From the NCBI GenBank assembly GCA_964481705.1, contig CAYZUC010000037.1:1-25418 (forward strand): DNA of 25,418 nucleotides, read 5' to 3'. Source of the stretch: CAYZUC01 sp964481705. Lineage in GTDB: Bacteria; Bacillota; Clostridia; Lachnospirales; Lachnospiraceae. The notes under the pieces were generated by a model. It had not been told where the DNA came from. It did no database searches and was given only the letters and a program-made list of their open reading frames with translations. Of this stretch, positions 9,034 to 15,944 are shown piece after piece. A program made the translations under genes and the position numbers. Every line of letters starts with the position of its first letter. Position 1 is the stretch's first letter.

Positions 9034-9060
9034 ATGTCATGCAAATCAACATCTAATTAA
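9034..9060 (+). other. Possible 8-residue leader ORF
   Basis: ATG 9034 follows AAGGAG (9023-9028) with a 5-base spacing and encodes MSCKSTSN before TAA. Its 3' part coincides with the left arm of the inverted repeat at 9043-9088, so translation could in principle affect that hairpin. It may equally be chance. Confidence 0.25.
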
Positions 9061-9088
9061 CAAGAAAATGTAAATTAGATGTTGATTT
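9043..9088. repeat. Perfect 16-bp inverted repeat upstream of the ATPase gene
   Basis: AAATCAACATCTAATT (9043-9058) and its exact complement (9073-9088) flank a 14-base loop. The stem is AT-rich and followed by TTTATTGTT-like sequence, so it could be a weak terminator ending the upstream operon. The right arm overlaps the probable -35 of the downstream promoter, so an operator role is also possible. Confidence 0.85.
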
Positions 9089-9109
9089 TATTGTTAAACA
9101 GGTTATACT
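9082..9109 (+). promoter_or_regulatory. Probable promoter of the AbiL-type cassette
   Basis: TTGATT (9082-9087), a 16-base spacer and TATACT (9104-9109) form a reasonable sigma-A promoter about 40 bases before ATG 9148. The -35 lies in the right arm of the inverted repeat. Confidence 0.5.
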
Positions 9110-9147
9110 AAAAGTGTAATATCTAAAACATGAAAAGGGAGATTATT

Positions 9148-10443
9148 ATGCTGGTTCAATTCAATTTCAAAAATTATAAGTCATTTCGAGATGAGGTATC
9201 ACTTGATTTGTCAGCCACTAAGATAACGGAACATGAAGATCATGTAGTGTCAATTGCTAATGACAAGCTGCTGAAGGTGGCTGCTATTTATGGTGCAAAT
9301 GCAAGTGGAAAATCTAATGTATTTGATGCGTTTAATTATATGACTTATTATGTTACTGAGTCCTTTAAATTCGGCGGTGAAGAAGATGACCGGAAAAACT
9401 CAGCCCCAGACTATAACAGGGTTTCTCCATTTTTGTTTGACGAAAATAGTAAGATAGAAGACACAACGTTTGAGGTCTTTTTTATTGATAATTCTGAAAA
9501 TACAGAGAAGGTATATCAATATGGTTTTGCACTTAACCAGAATGAAGTTGTCGAAGAATGGTTGTACTCAAAAGCTAAGACATCTCGGAATAAGTATAAA
9601 ACTATTTTTTATCGTAAAAAAGGCGAAGAATTGGAAATGAATGGATTTTCTAAGAGTCATGTGGAAAATATAAAAGCATCTTTGAATAAGGAAGCTCTTA
9701 TTGTCTCTCTCGGCGCAAAACTTCGCGTCTCAAAACTAAAGAAGGTAAGAGAATGGTTTATAAATAATGAAGTTTTGGACTTTGGTGATCCTGCTGAGAA
9801 CTTTCTTCGTTCTCAAGTACTTCCAGATGGATTTGTTGAGAGCAAAGAAGTACAAAATAATGTGGCTAAGTACTTTGCATCTTTTGACGAAGCAATTATG
9901 GACTTTGATGTGGAAGAATTGCCACAAAAAGAAGGAAAAGACACTGGTAGAAGCTATAGGATTGAAGCTCTTCATAAGATGACAGACAGTGAGAAAATGG
10001 AGCCAATTCCATTAAAATTGGAGTCGAGTGGTACTTTGAAAATGTTTGCATTGTATCCATCATTGAAAGAAGTGTTGGATGAAGGTGGTATATTATTTGT
10101 TGATGAATTGAATGCAAGGCTGCATCCTCTTTTGGTTAGAAATATCATATTAACCTTCTTGACCTCGGAAATTAATACACATAATGCCCAGTTGATCTTT
10201 ACGACGCATGATATCTGGCAGTTTTCCAATGAATTGCTGCGTAGAGACGAAATCTGGATGATAAATAAAAATAGTGATGGTGTTTCTGAATTGTATTCAT
10301 TGGCCGATTTTAAAGATGAAGGTGGAAATAAGGTTCGGAGAGATGAAGCTCTGGCGAAGAAATATTTAACAGGAAAGTATGGTGCTATTCCTGCTCTTAA
10401 ACCTATGGATATGTTAAAAGTGAGGGATGCGGATGGCGAATAA
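9148..10443 (+). CDS. AAA15/AAA21-type ATPase, AbiLi/RloA-like defence component
   Basis: ATPase partner of an abortive-infection type system. From ATG 9148 the N terminus VQFNFKNYKSFRDEVSLDL is the typical first strand region of SMC/ABC-like AAA15/21 proteins. Walker A is GANASGKS (49-56). A signature-like LESSGTLKMF precedes Walker B ILFVDE with D319 and E320, then LNARLHPLL and the switch histidine in FTTHD. The length of 431 residues is normal. ATG 9148 is chosen because AAGGGAG lies 7-8 bases ahead, while ATG 9130 has no ribosome site. It overlaps the RloB gene, so the two are co-translated. AAA15/21 plus RloB pairs are known as RloA/RloB in Campylobacter restriction loci and as AbiL in lactococci. 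Confidence 0.88.
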   Translation: MLVQFNFKNYKSFRDEVSLDLSATKITEHEDHVVSIANDKLLKVAAIYGANASGKSNVFDAFNYMTYYVTESFKFGGEEDDRKNSAPDYNRVSPFLFDENSKIEDTTFEVFFIDNSENTEKVYQYGFALNQNEVVEEWLYSKAKTSRNKYKTIFYRKKGEELEMNGFSKSHVENIKASLNKEALIVSLGAKLRVSKLKKVREWFINNEVLDFGDPAENFLRSQVLPDGFVESKEVQNNVAKYFASFDEAIMDFDVEELPQKEGKDTGRSYRIEALHKMTDSEKMEPIPLKLESSGTLKMFALYPSLKEVLDEGGILFVDELNARLHPLLVRNIILTFLTSEINTHNAQLIFTTHDIWQFSNELLRRDEIWMINKNSDGVSELYSLADFKDEGGNKVRRDEALAKKYLTGKYGAIPALKPMDMLKVRDADGE

Positions 10444-11107
10444 AGATAGAGGAAAGCTGAGTGCCCATCGAGCTGGAAAACGACAGGATAGGAATATGCA
10501 CGTTGGTACAAGAGTACCGGAATTAGGGTATTATCTGATAGTAACGGATACTAAAGAAACAGAGAAGAATTATTTTGATGGACTCCGCGATGCAATCCCA
10601 GAGAACTTGAAGGATAGACTGGTAATAAAAGTTCAAAAGACCAAGACGATAGAACTTGTAAATCAAGCATTGAAATTGAAAAATATGGAATCTCAATATC
10701 GTATTCCATGGATCGTTTTTGACAGAGATCAGGTAAAAGATTTCGATGATATCGTCAAGACAGCAGAGGAAAATGGAGTTGGAGCAGGCTGGTCTAACCC
10801 TTGCTTTGAAATATGGATGTATGCATATCTTGGTGAGATGCCCGTAATTAGCGAATCTACTACATGCTGTGACAGATTTGCGGAGAAATTCGAGAAGGTT
10901 ACAAGACAGAAATATCTTAAGAATGATAAGGATATTTATCGTAAGCTGTTGCAGTATGGAGATGAGGATAAAGCAGTTCAGATAGCCGAACGGTGTTTTA
11001 GAAAATGTATTGATGACGGGAAACGAAAACCATCACAAATGTGTCCATCCAGTAGAGTACAGTTGCTTATAGAAGAGATTCGTATGAAAGTCAATGTTGA
11101 TGAGTAA
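10433..11107 (+). CDS. RloB-domain protein, AbiLii-like defence effector
   Basis: Predicted effector of the ATPase/RloB pair, probably nucleic-acid-directed with a Toprim-like core. The protein has about 224 residues, usual for RloB. The N-terminal block YYLIVTDTKETEKNYFDGL corresponds to the common RloB block with CEGxxTE, but here the usual catalytic-position Glu is Asp. Next come VFDRDQ, a Toprim-like DxD, and SNPCFEIWMYAY, a hallmark of the family. ATG 10433 fits GAGGGA upstream better than ATG 10427; either overlaps the ATPase gene. Family assignment is firm, while the molecular target is unknown. Confidence 0.85.
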   Translation: MANKDRGKLSAHRAGKRQDRNMHVGTRVPELGYYLIVTDTKETEKNYFDGLRDAIPENLKDRLVIKVQKTKTIELVNQALKLKNMESQYRIPWIVFDRDQVKDFDDIVKTAEENGVGAGWSNPCFEIWMYAYLGEMPVISESTTCCDRFAEKFEKVTRQKYLKNDKDIYRKLLQYGDEDKAVQIAERCFRKCIDDGKRKPSQMCPSSRVQLLIEEIRMKVNVDE

Positions 11108-11167
11108 ATTTAGTACATATTTTTGCAATGATTAATAGATCGTTAATAGACTATAAGAATTAACAAC

Positions 11168-11194
11168 TAAAGTATTTCGTATATATGCCGATAT
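11168..11194 (+). promoter_or_regulatory. Sigma-28 (SigD/FliA) promoter, copy 1
   Basis: TAAA (11168-11171), a 15-base spacer and GCCGATAT (11187-11194) match the Bacillus SigD consensus exactly. It lies about 205 bases upstream of the radical SAM fusion gene. Transcription should start near 11201, just before a 7-bp hairpin ATCGGAA-GTT-TTCCGAT. This places the gene downstream in the late flagellar regulon. Confidence 0.85.
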
Positions 11195-11221
11195 ACATTT
11201 AGAATCGGAAGTTTTCCGATA

Positions 11222-11266
11222 TGGATTCATAGAAAACGAATGGAGTCGGCACATATGAAGACAGAA
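11222..11266 (+). repeat. 45-bp leader repeat, copy 1
   Basis: Identical over 45 bases to 13309-13353. It begins TGGATTCATAGAAAACG and ends CATATGAAGACAGAA. It lies 27 bases after the sigma-28 -10 element, within the predicted 5' untranslated region. It contains two GGA motifs (11223-11225 and 11242-11244) and two in-frame ATG codons. Confidence 0.95.
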
Positions 11267-11305
11267 AGACATTATAAAATTAAAGAAAAGTGGTTTTGTA
11301 TCTAA
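11240..11305 (+). other. Possible leader peptide ORF in sigma-28 leader 1
   Basis: An ORF of 21 codons beginning MESAHMKTE. The second ATG (11255) has GGAG 9 bases upstream. Its stop codon lies in the loop of the hairpin at 11292-11322, the geometry expected of translation-dependent attenuation. No experimental or comparative support is available. Confidence 0.3.
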
Positions 11306-11327
11306 TCAAGTGATACAAAGCCTTTTT
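11292..11327 (+). terminator. Hairpin with T run in sigma-28 leader 1 (terminator or attenuator)
   Basis: An 11-bp stem with one G-U pair, GGTTTTGTATC / GATACAAAGCC, has a 9-base loop and is followed by TTTTT. It lies between the sigma-28 promoter and the radical SAM gene, about 70 bases before its start, so it should cause partial termination unless overridden. Confidence 0.75.
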
Positions 11328-11398
11328 GCGCAGAAAGACTGGCACAGATAAAGACAGAACATCAGTAAGAGCTAAGCAATTTAAAATGAGGAAAAAAG

Positions 11399-13231
11399 AT
11401 GAAATCACCAAAAGACCAAAGAACCATACAAATTGATATTACCAATGCATGTCCGCATAAATGTTCCAACTGTACCAGATTCTGCGGACATCACAAAAAG
11501 AACTTCTTTATGGATTTTGAGACCTTCAAGCGTGCAGTGGATTCGCTGGAAGGATTTCAAGGTACCATAGGCATGATGGGGGGAGAACCGACTCTTCACC
11601 CTGAGTTTGAACGGTTTGCAAGATATTTGGACAGTAAGACAGATCCGAAAGAACGCGAGCAGGTGAATAACTTTATCAAACCTCAAAAAGACTTTATGCG
11701 TTTTATGCACAATCGCGAATTTGAAAGCGTAAGCATCATACCAACGGAATGTGAACCCGGTACCAAAATAACCATTAGAGGTCCGGGACTATGGTCTACA
11801 ATGGGTACCAAATATCGAGAACACTACGAGTTAATACAGGATATGTTTCGTATGCAGTCTCTGAATGACCATGGAAATATCATGTACCACTCACCAATTC
11901 TTGTATCGAGAAAAGAAATGTGTGTTCCGGATGAAGAATGGGTGAAACTTCGTGACAATTGTTGGATACAGAATTGCTGGAGCTCGACAATAACTCCGAA
12001 GGGAGCCTTTTTCTGCGAAGTTGCAGGAGCACTCGATATGCTCTTTGACGGACCGGGAGGATGGCCGGTAGAACCCGGATGGTGGAAGCGTAAACCAGAG
12101 GAATTTGGAGAACAGCTTCAATGGTGCGAAATCTGTGGTATGGCACTCGACTTATTTACCAGAGATGCGAATGAGGAAGTTGACGATGTATCACCAGAAA
12201 TATATAAGAAGTTAATAGAAATCGGAAGCCCTAAGGCATTAAAAGGAAAAGTAAATGTTCTCAAAATCGAAGATGGGAAAATCGCGAAAGAAAGTCAGGA
12301 GAGTATCTGGGGAATTCACAAAGCGAGATATTGGGAATCCTATGAATCCCGAATGAGTACACAATCCGTACTATATCCACAGGGTTTTGAAGGGATTGTG
12401 ATTTACGACAGTTCCATCTCCTATGATGAAAATGTAGCGAATATCCGTATCAACGCAGAACAATTAGATACTTTGGCTATTATTGCAGATGGAGTAGATA
12501 CCGCAAAAAACCTAAAAAAAGATTTTGTGAAAGATACCGTAATCACTTGGATAGGTGACTCTGATAAGAAAGACAGCTTTGGAAGATGTCTGAATCGTGT
12601 ATTCTCCAAGCTGGATAGTGAAAAAGAGCGGTTCCTTTTAAGTGGTAATGTTGTATTACGCAGCGGTTTTACCGATGAAATGAGAAAAATGGTACTAAAT
12701 CCGGGAACAATGCATTATCTTGATTTCTCAAAAAATAATGGAAAAGAAAATGCATACGTTGAAAATGCAGACAGACTTCATTCTGGATACATAGGAATGT
12801 TTTCCGCATGTGCGTATGCACTGAAAAGAGCTGGATTTTCTATCATAGCTAAGATAGAAACAGTAGAAGAATTCATAGCTTTATGGGATGAAAAAAAGGT
12901 AATATCCCTTTCGAGAGATATGGAATACGATTGCCCGGATAATGTGATAGAAAAAGGAAAATCTTATGTACTTTACGGAACCGGACGTAAGGGAAGACGT
13001 ACTGCAGGCATTATGCGTGAAAAGGAAGCAATTATATATGCTTATTGTGATTCCAATGAAGAGAAGTGGGGAATAGAACAAGATGGTCATATTATTATCT
13101 CTCCGGAACAGCTTATTGAAAAGAGAGCGGAATACGATAAAGTAATCATAGCCAGCAATTTCTACAATGAGATTAGGGAAAAGCTTTACAGTTTGGGATT
13201 TAAGGATTGCGATATTGTATTGACAGAGTAG
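11399..13231 (+). CDS. Radical SAM protein fused to a C-terminal Rossmann-like domain
   Basis: A 610-residue multidomain protein. Residues 1-260 are radical SAM: the 4Fe-4S motif C18-x3-C22-x2-C25, GGEP at 61-64, and extra cysteines C188, C193, C206, C243 and C246 that may bind an auxiliary cluster as in SPASM/Twitch enzymes. Residues ~325-500 form a region I do not recognise, with some GT-A-like character (IADGVDTAKN, then LLSGNVVLRSGF). Residues 521-608 are a Rossmann-like module with YGTGRKG, YCDSNEEKWG, ISPEQL and YDKVIIASNFYNEI. GAGG at 11388-11391 supports ATG 11399. It has its own sigma-28 leader, so it is probably made with flagellin and may modify flagellin or its glycan. The substrate is unknown. 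Confidence 0.85.
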   Translation: MKSPKDQRTIQIDITNACPHKCSNCTRFCGHHKKNFFMDFETFKRAVDSLEGFQGTIGMMGGEPTLHPEFERFARYLDSKTDPKEREQVNNFIKPQKDFMRFMHNREFESVSIIPTECEPGTKITIRGPGLWSTMGTKYREHYELIQDMFRMQSLNDHGNIMYHSPILVSRKEMCVPDEEWVKLRDNCWIQNCWSSTITPKGAFFCEVAGALDMLFDGPGGWPVEPGWWKRKPEEFGEQLQWCEICGMALDLFTRDANEEVDDVSPEIYKKLIEIGSPKALKGKVNVLKIEDGKIAKESQESIWGIHKARYWESYESRMSTQSVLYPQGFEGIVIYDSSISYDENVANIRINAEQLDTLAIIADGVDTAKNLKKDFVKDTVITWIGDSDKKDSFGRCLNRVFSKLDSEKERFLLSGNVVLRSGFTDEMRKMVLNPGTMHYLDFSKNNGKENAYVENADRLHSGYIGMFSACAYALKRAGFSIIAKIETVEEFIALWDEKKVISLSRDMEYDCPDNVIEKGKSYVLYGTGRKGRRTAGIMREKEAIIYAYCDSNEEKWGIEQDGHIIISPEQLIEKRAEYDKVIIASNFYNEIREKLYSLGFKDCDIVLTE

Positions 13232-13252
13232 GATGAATTGAACCAGTATAAC

Positions 13253-13279
13253 TAAAGAAATTTCTACATATGCCGATAT
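13253..13279 (+). promoter_or_regulatory. Sigma-28 (SigD/FliA) promoter, copy 2
   Basis: TAAA (13253-13256), a 15-base spacer and GCCGATAT (13272-13279) match the SigD consensus exactly. It starts about 20 bases after the radical SAM gene and should drive the long glycan operon beginning at 13434. The predicted start of transcription is near 13286. Confidence 0.85.
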
Positions 13280-13308
13280 AAATGGAGAACACAAAAGTAA
13301 TAAGAATT

Positions 13309-13353
13309 TGGATTCATAGAAAACGAATGGAGTCGGCACATATGAAGACAGAA
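13309..13353 (+). repeat. 45-bp leader repeat, copy 2
   Basis: Identical to 11222-11266. It lies 29 bases after the sigma-28 -10 element (27 in copy 1). The sequences between promoter and block differ, so the block itself appears conserved or recently duplicated. Confidence 0.95.
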
Positions 13354-13371
13354 CAGTATAGAAAACAATAA
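13327..13371 (+). other. Possible leader peptide ORF in sigma-28 leader 2
   Basis: An ORF of 14 codons beginning MESAHMKTE as in leader 1, then diverging to a stop 6 bases before the downstream hairpin. The second ATG (13342) has GGAG at a usable distance. Expression is uncertain. Confidence 0.3.
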
Positions 13372-13376
13372 AATAC

Positions 13377-13412
13377 AGGCTTTATATCTGAAAACGGATA
13401 TAAAGCCTATTT
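13377..13412 (+). terminator. Hairpin in sigma-28 leader 2 (terminator or attenuator)
   Basis: A perfect 12-bp stem AGGCTTTATATC / GATATAAAGCCT (13377-13408) has loop TGAAAACG, which can pair two steps further. ATTTATG follows, so the T run is weak. It ends about 25 bases before ATG 13434, close to the GAGG ribosome site, and could act on transcription or on message stability and translation. Confidence 0.65.
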
Positions 13413-13433
13413 ATGTAGTAATTGAGGTTGAAA

Positions 13434-14546
13434 ATGCAATTTAATCCATTAGTATCTGTGCTAATTAATAATTACAATTATGGAAGGTTTGTTGAAGAAG
13501 CCATTGAATCCGTATTAAAACAGACTTATCGGAATTTCGAAATAGTTATTGTAGATGACGGATCCAGTGATGAATCAAAACAGATTATCCAAAAATATCA
13601 AAGAAGGTATCCAGATATAATCACGGCAGTATATAAGGAGAATGGTGGACAGGCTTCTGCTTTCAATAGGGGTGTGATGGAGTCTCATGGAGAAATTCTA
13701 GCGTTTCTAGACAGTGATGACTATTGGTATGAAAACAAGCTTGAGAAAATAGTAAAAGCTCATGAAACATCCGAATTTGTCGGACATGCAAAGCATTATT
13801 CTAATGGAAAAAAAGAAGATGCTAATCGGACATACCGTGACAGGCGCAAAGAGTTTTTGAGACAATATGGATTTATGAACAATATGGGATTGTTTACATC
13901 CACGATTTCGATTAGTAAGAAACTTGCGCATAAGATATTTCCCATGCCGGAATCAAATTTGAAAGTAAGCGCAGATTATTACGTTGTAATTTTCGCATTG
14001 TATTATACCAATGTCTCCTTCTTGGAAGAAGAATTGTCTTATTATCGTATTCATGGGAGAAATTTATATGCCTGTGATAATGATATTTTTGGAAGTATAG
14101 AATCTATGGTCAATCATAATAAAGCCATGGATAATCTGATACGAAACTATATTAATGATAAATTAAAAATTGAAAATGAAATTGAGATTCCTGAATTAAC
14201 AAAAGAGAATAGGACTTTGCTTTGGCAGCAGACAGAACATCCATTTAGCCTTAATAAAAATGGAAAATATCTACTATATGGAACAGGTAGTAAAGCAATA
14301 AAATATGAATTGGTATTACAAGATTTTGATGCAGAAATAATTGGCTATTGTGATTCCAATATGGACAAATGTGGGACGATATGGAGAGGTAAAATGGTCT
14401 ATTCGCCGGATGAACTGGTTCATATGAGACACAACTATGATAAGGTCATTATAGCAAGTGTACATTACGAAGAAATTGGAAGAAAGCTTTGTGAGATGGG
14501 ACTACAGCGAGATATTGATTTCATATATGCAGAAATCGGAGTTTAG
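13434..14546 (+). CDS. GT2 glycosyltransferase with C-terminal Rossmann-like domain
   Basis: A glycosyltransferase of about 370 residues. The GT-A domain shows VSVLINNYNYGRFVEEAIESV, VDDGSSDES, NGGQASAFNRG and metal-binding LDSDDYW, then YYRIHGRN near the acceptor side. Residues 277-365 are the Rossmann-like module (LLYGTGSKAIK, YCDSNMDKCG, YSPDEL, YDKVIIASVHYEEI). The start is ATG 13434, preceded by GAGG at 13424-13427; the upstream in-frame TTG 13422 overlaps that ribosome site and is unlikely. It is the first gene after the second sigma-28 leader, and the next gene starts 9 bases after its stop. It probably adds a sugar to flagellin or to the growing glycan. Confidence 0.88.
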   Translation: MQFNPLVSVLINNYNYGRFVEEAIESVLKQTYRNFEIVIVDDGSSDESKQIIQKYQRRYPDIITAVYKENGGQASAFNRGVMESHGEILAFLDSDDYWYENKLEKIVKAHETSEFVGHAKHYSNGKKEDANRTYRDRRKEFLRQYGFMNNMGLFTSTISISKKLAHKIFPMPESNLKVSADYYVVIFALYYTNVSFLEEELSYYRIHGRNLYACDNDIFGSIESMVNHNKAMDNLIRNYINDKLKIENEIEIPELTKENRTLLWQQTEHPFSLNKNGKYLLYGTGSKAIKYELVLQDFDAEIIGYCDSNMDKCGTIWRGKMVYSPDELVHMRHNYDKVIIASVHYEEIGRKLCEMGLQRDIDFIYAEIGV

Positions 14547-14555
14547 GAGAAAATC

Positions 14556-15944
14556 ATGGTAAAGGTCAGTATTATTGTACCAATCTATAATGTAGAACAG
14601 TATCTTACCAGATGCATTGATTCACTAATCAATCAGACACTGCAAAACATCGAAATTATCCTGGTGAATGATGCATCGCCTGATCACTCAGATTATATTA
14701 TGAATCAGTATCAGAAGAAATATTCAAATGTAAAATGCATATATCTTGAGAGTAATAGAAAACAGGGTGGGGCTAGAAATGCCGGTATAAGAATCGCAGA
14801 GGGAGAGTATCTCCTATTTGTCGATAGCGATGATTGGGTTTCAAAAGATTACTGTGAAAAGCTTTATCAATGCGCTGTTAGTACCAGCAGTGATGTAGTA
14901 TATTCAGATTATGTGCGGGCTTATGAGGAATATGAAAAGAACATGATATTTTCCTTGGTCTGTAATCAGGAAATGGGCGTATTGGATCCTACAAAAAGAA
15001 AACTAATTTTACTGGAAAATATTACACCTGCTTGGGGGAAGCTGATTCGTACAGATTTTTTCATTAAGAACAATTTGTATTTTAGTGAGAATACATTCTA
15101 CGAAGATGTGAGTGTGATACCTCTTTTGGGTATTTATGCAGAGAAGGTAAGCAAGATAGAGGATAGTTATTATTACTATTATTGTCGTGAGAAATCGATT
15201 GTAAGTGAAGGCATTATTTCATCGGACAGAATGGAATGTGAACAAGCAGTTTTGCTTCTGAGTAAGTTAGAAAGTGATGGTACTCTAGAACAATATCGAG
15301 AGGAGATTCTATATCGCTTTATTATATACTCGTATATCGAACCTATAAAGAGATGTTTTCAGAACTATGAAAAGCCTCCGATAGAATTACTAAACTATCT
15401 CAGGGACAATATAAGAAGGTACTATCCTGAGTACAGAAGCAATCCTTACTTCTCCAGTATAGAGCCCAAAATACAACAGATGATGTTACTCAATGATGCC
15501 TCTCCCGAAATACTTGTGAAGTGTATGGAAAATCCAAAGATGTTCTCAGAAACATATAATTATGTATCGTACTATTTGGAACGGGGAGTAAAGATAGGGG
15601 AACTATTCAGGCATATAAAAGGTGAGCACAAAACGATAACAGTATGGGGAATGGGTCAAAAAGGAAAAGACTTTCTAAAGGCATTGGAAATACTCAGGTG
15701 CAACGCAGATTTTATTACGGATGTCGATAGGACAAAGTGGAACTGTGAAATTGTTTCGGGTAAACAAATTAGAAAGTGGGAAGAAATAGAAAATGATACG
15801 GATGTAATATTAGTAATGAACAGAAATTATTATACCGATATTAAGAACAAGATAAGAGAAAACAAGAAAGCTGTACTGTTTAATATGGATATGTTTTTTC
15901 TTGAAAATGAGATTGAAATTCATAAATGGATGGAGACGTTATGA
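14556..15944 (+). CDS. GT2 glycosyltransferase with divergent C-terminal Rossmann-like domain
   Basis: A protein of 462 residues. The N-terminal GT-A domain has VSIIVPIYNVEQYLTRCIDSL, VNDASPDHS, KQGGARNAG and LFVDSDDW, and FYEDVSVIPLL, typical of bacterial GT2 enzymes of capsule and cell-surface loci. A helical middle follows. Residues from ~359 form a weaker copy of the Rossmann-like module (ITVWGMGQKGKDF, ITDVDRTKWN, DVILVMNRNYYTDI). AGGAG precedes ATG 14556. The stop overlaps the next gene as ATGA. The sugar donor is not predictable. Confidence 0.87.
   Translation: MVKVSIIVPIYNVEQYLTRCIDSLINQTLQNIEIILVNDASPDHSDYIMNQYQKKYSNVKCIYLESNRKQGGARNAGIRIAEGEYLLFVDSDDWVSKDYCEKLYQCAVSTSSDVVYSDYVRAYEEYEKNMIFSLVCNQEMGVLDPTKRKLILLENITPAWGKLIRTDFFIKNNLYFSENTFYEDVSVIPLLGIYAEKVSKIEDSYYYYYCREKSIVSEGIISSDRMECEQAVLLLSKLESDGTLEQYREEILYRFIIYSYIEPIKRCFQNYEKPPIELLNYLRDNIRRYYPEYRSNPYFSSIEPKIQQMMLLNDASPEILVKCMENPKMFSETYNYVSYYLERGVKIGELFRHIKGEHKTITVWGMGQKGKDFLKALEILRCNADFITDVDRTKWNCEIVSGKQIRKWEEIENDTDVILVMNRNYYTDIKNKIRENKKAVLFNMDMFFLENEIEIHKWMETL

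Larger units (their letters stand above)
8924..9147. other. AT-rich spacer between the glycosylation operon and the AbiL-type cassette
   Basis: No credible gene. It holds a TTGACA hexamer at 8939-8944 without a matching -10, two similar words containing AAATGTCAT (near 8966 and 9033) followed by AATCA, a tiny ORF with a good ribosome site (9034-9060), a long inverted repeat and a likely promoter for the defence genes. Confidence 0.7.

Noticed and set aside
9972..10511. 179-codon open frame on the - strand
   Set aside because: It lies opposite the ATPase gene and the RloB start, both of which have clear motifs; the reverse translation has no recognisable domain.
8924..11167. Defence cassette as a mobile element with ends
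   Set aside because: I found no transposase, integrase, terminal inverted repeats or matching direct repeats around the interval.
12881..13339. 152-codon open frame on the - strand
   Set aside because: It is opposite the Rossmann module of the radical SAM protein and the second sigma-28 leader; the composition is that of a mirror frame, with no domain.
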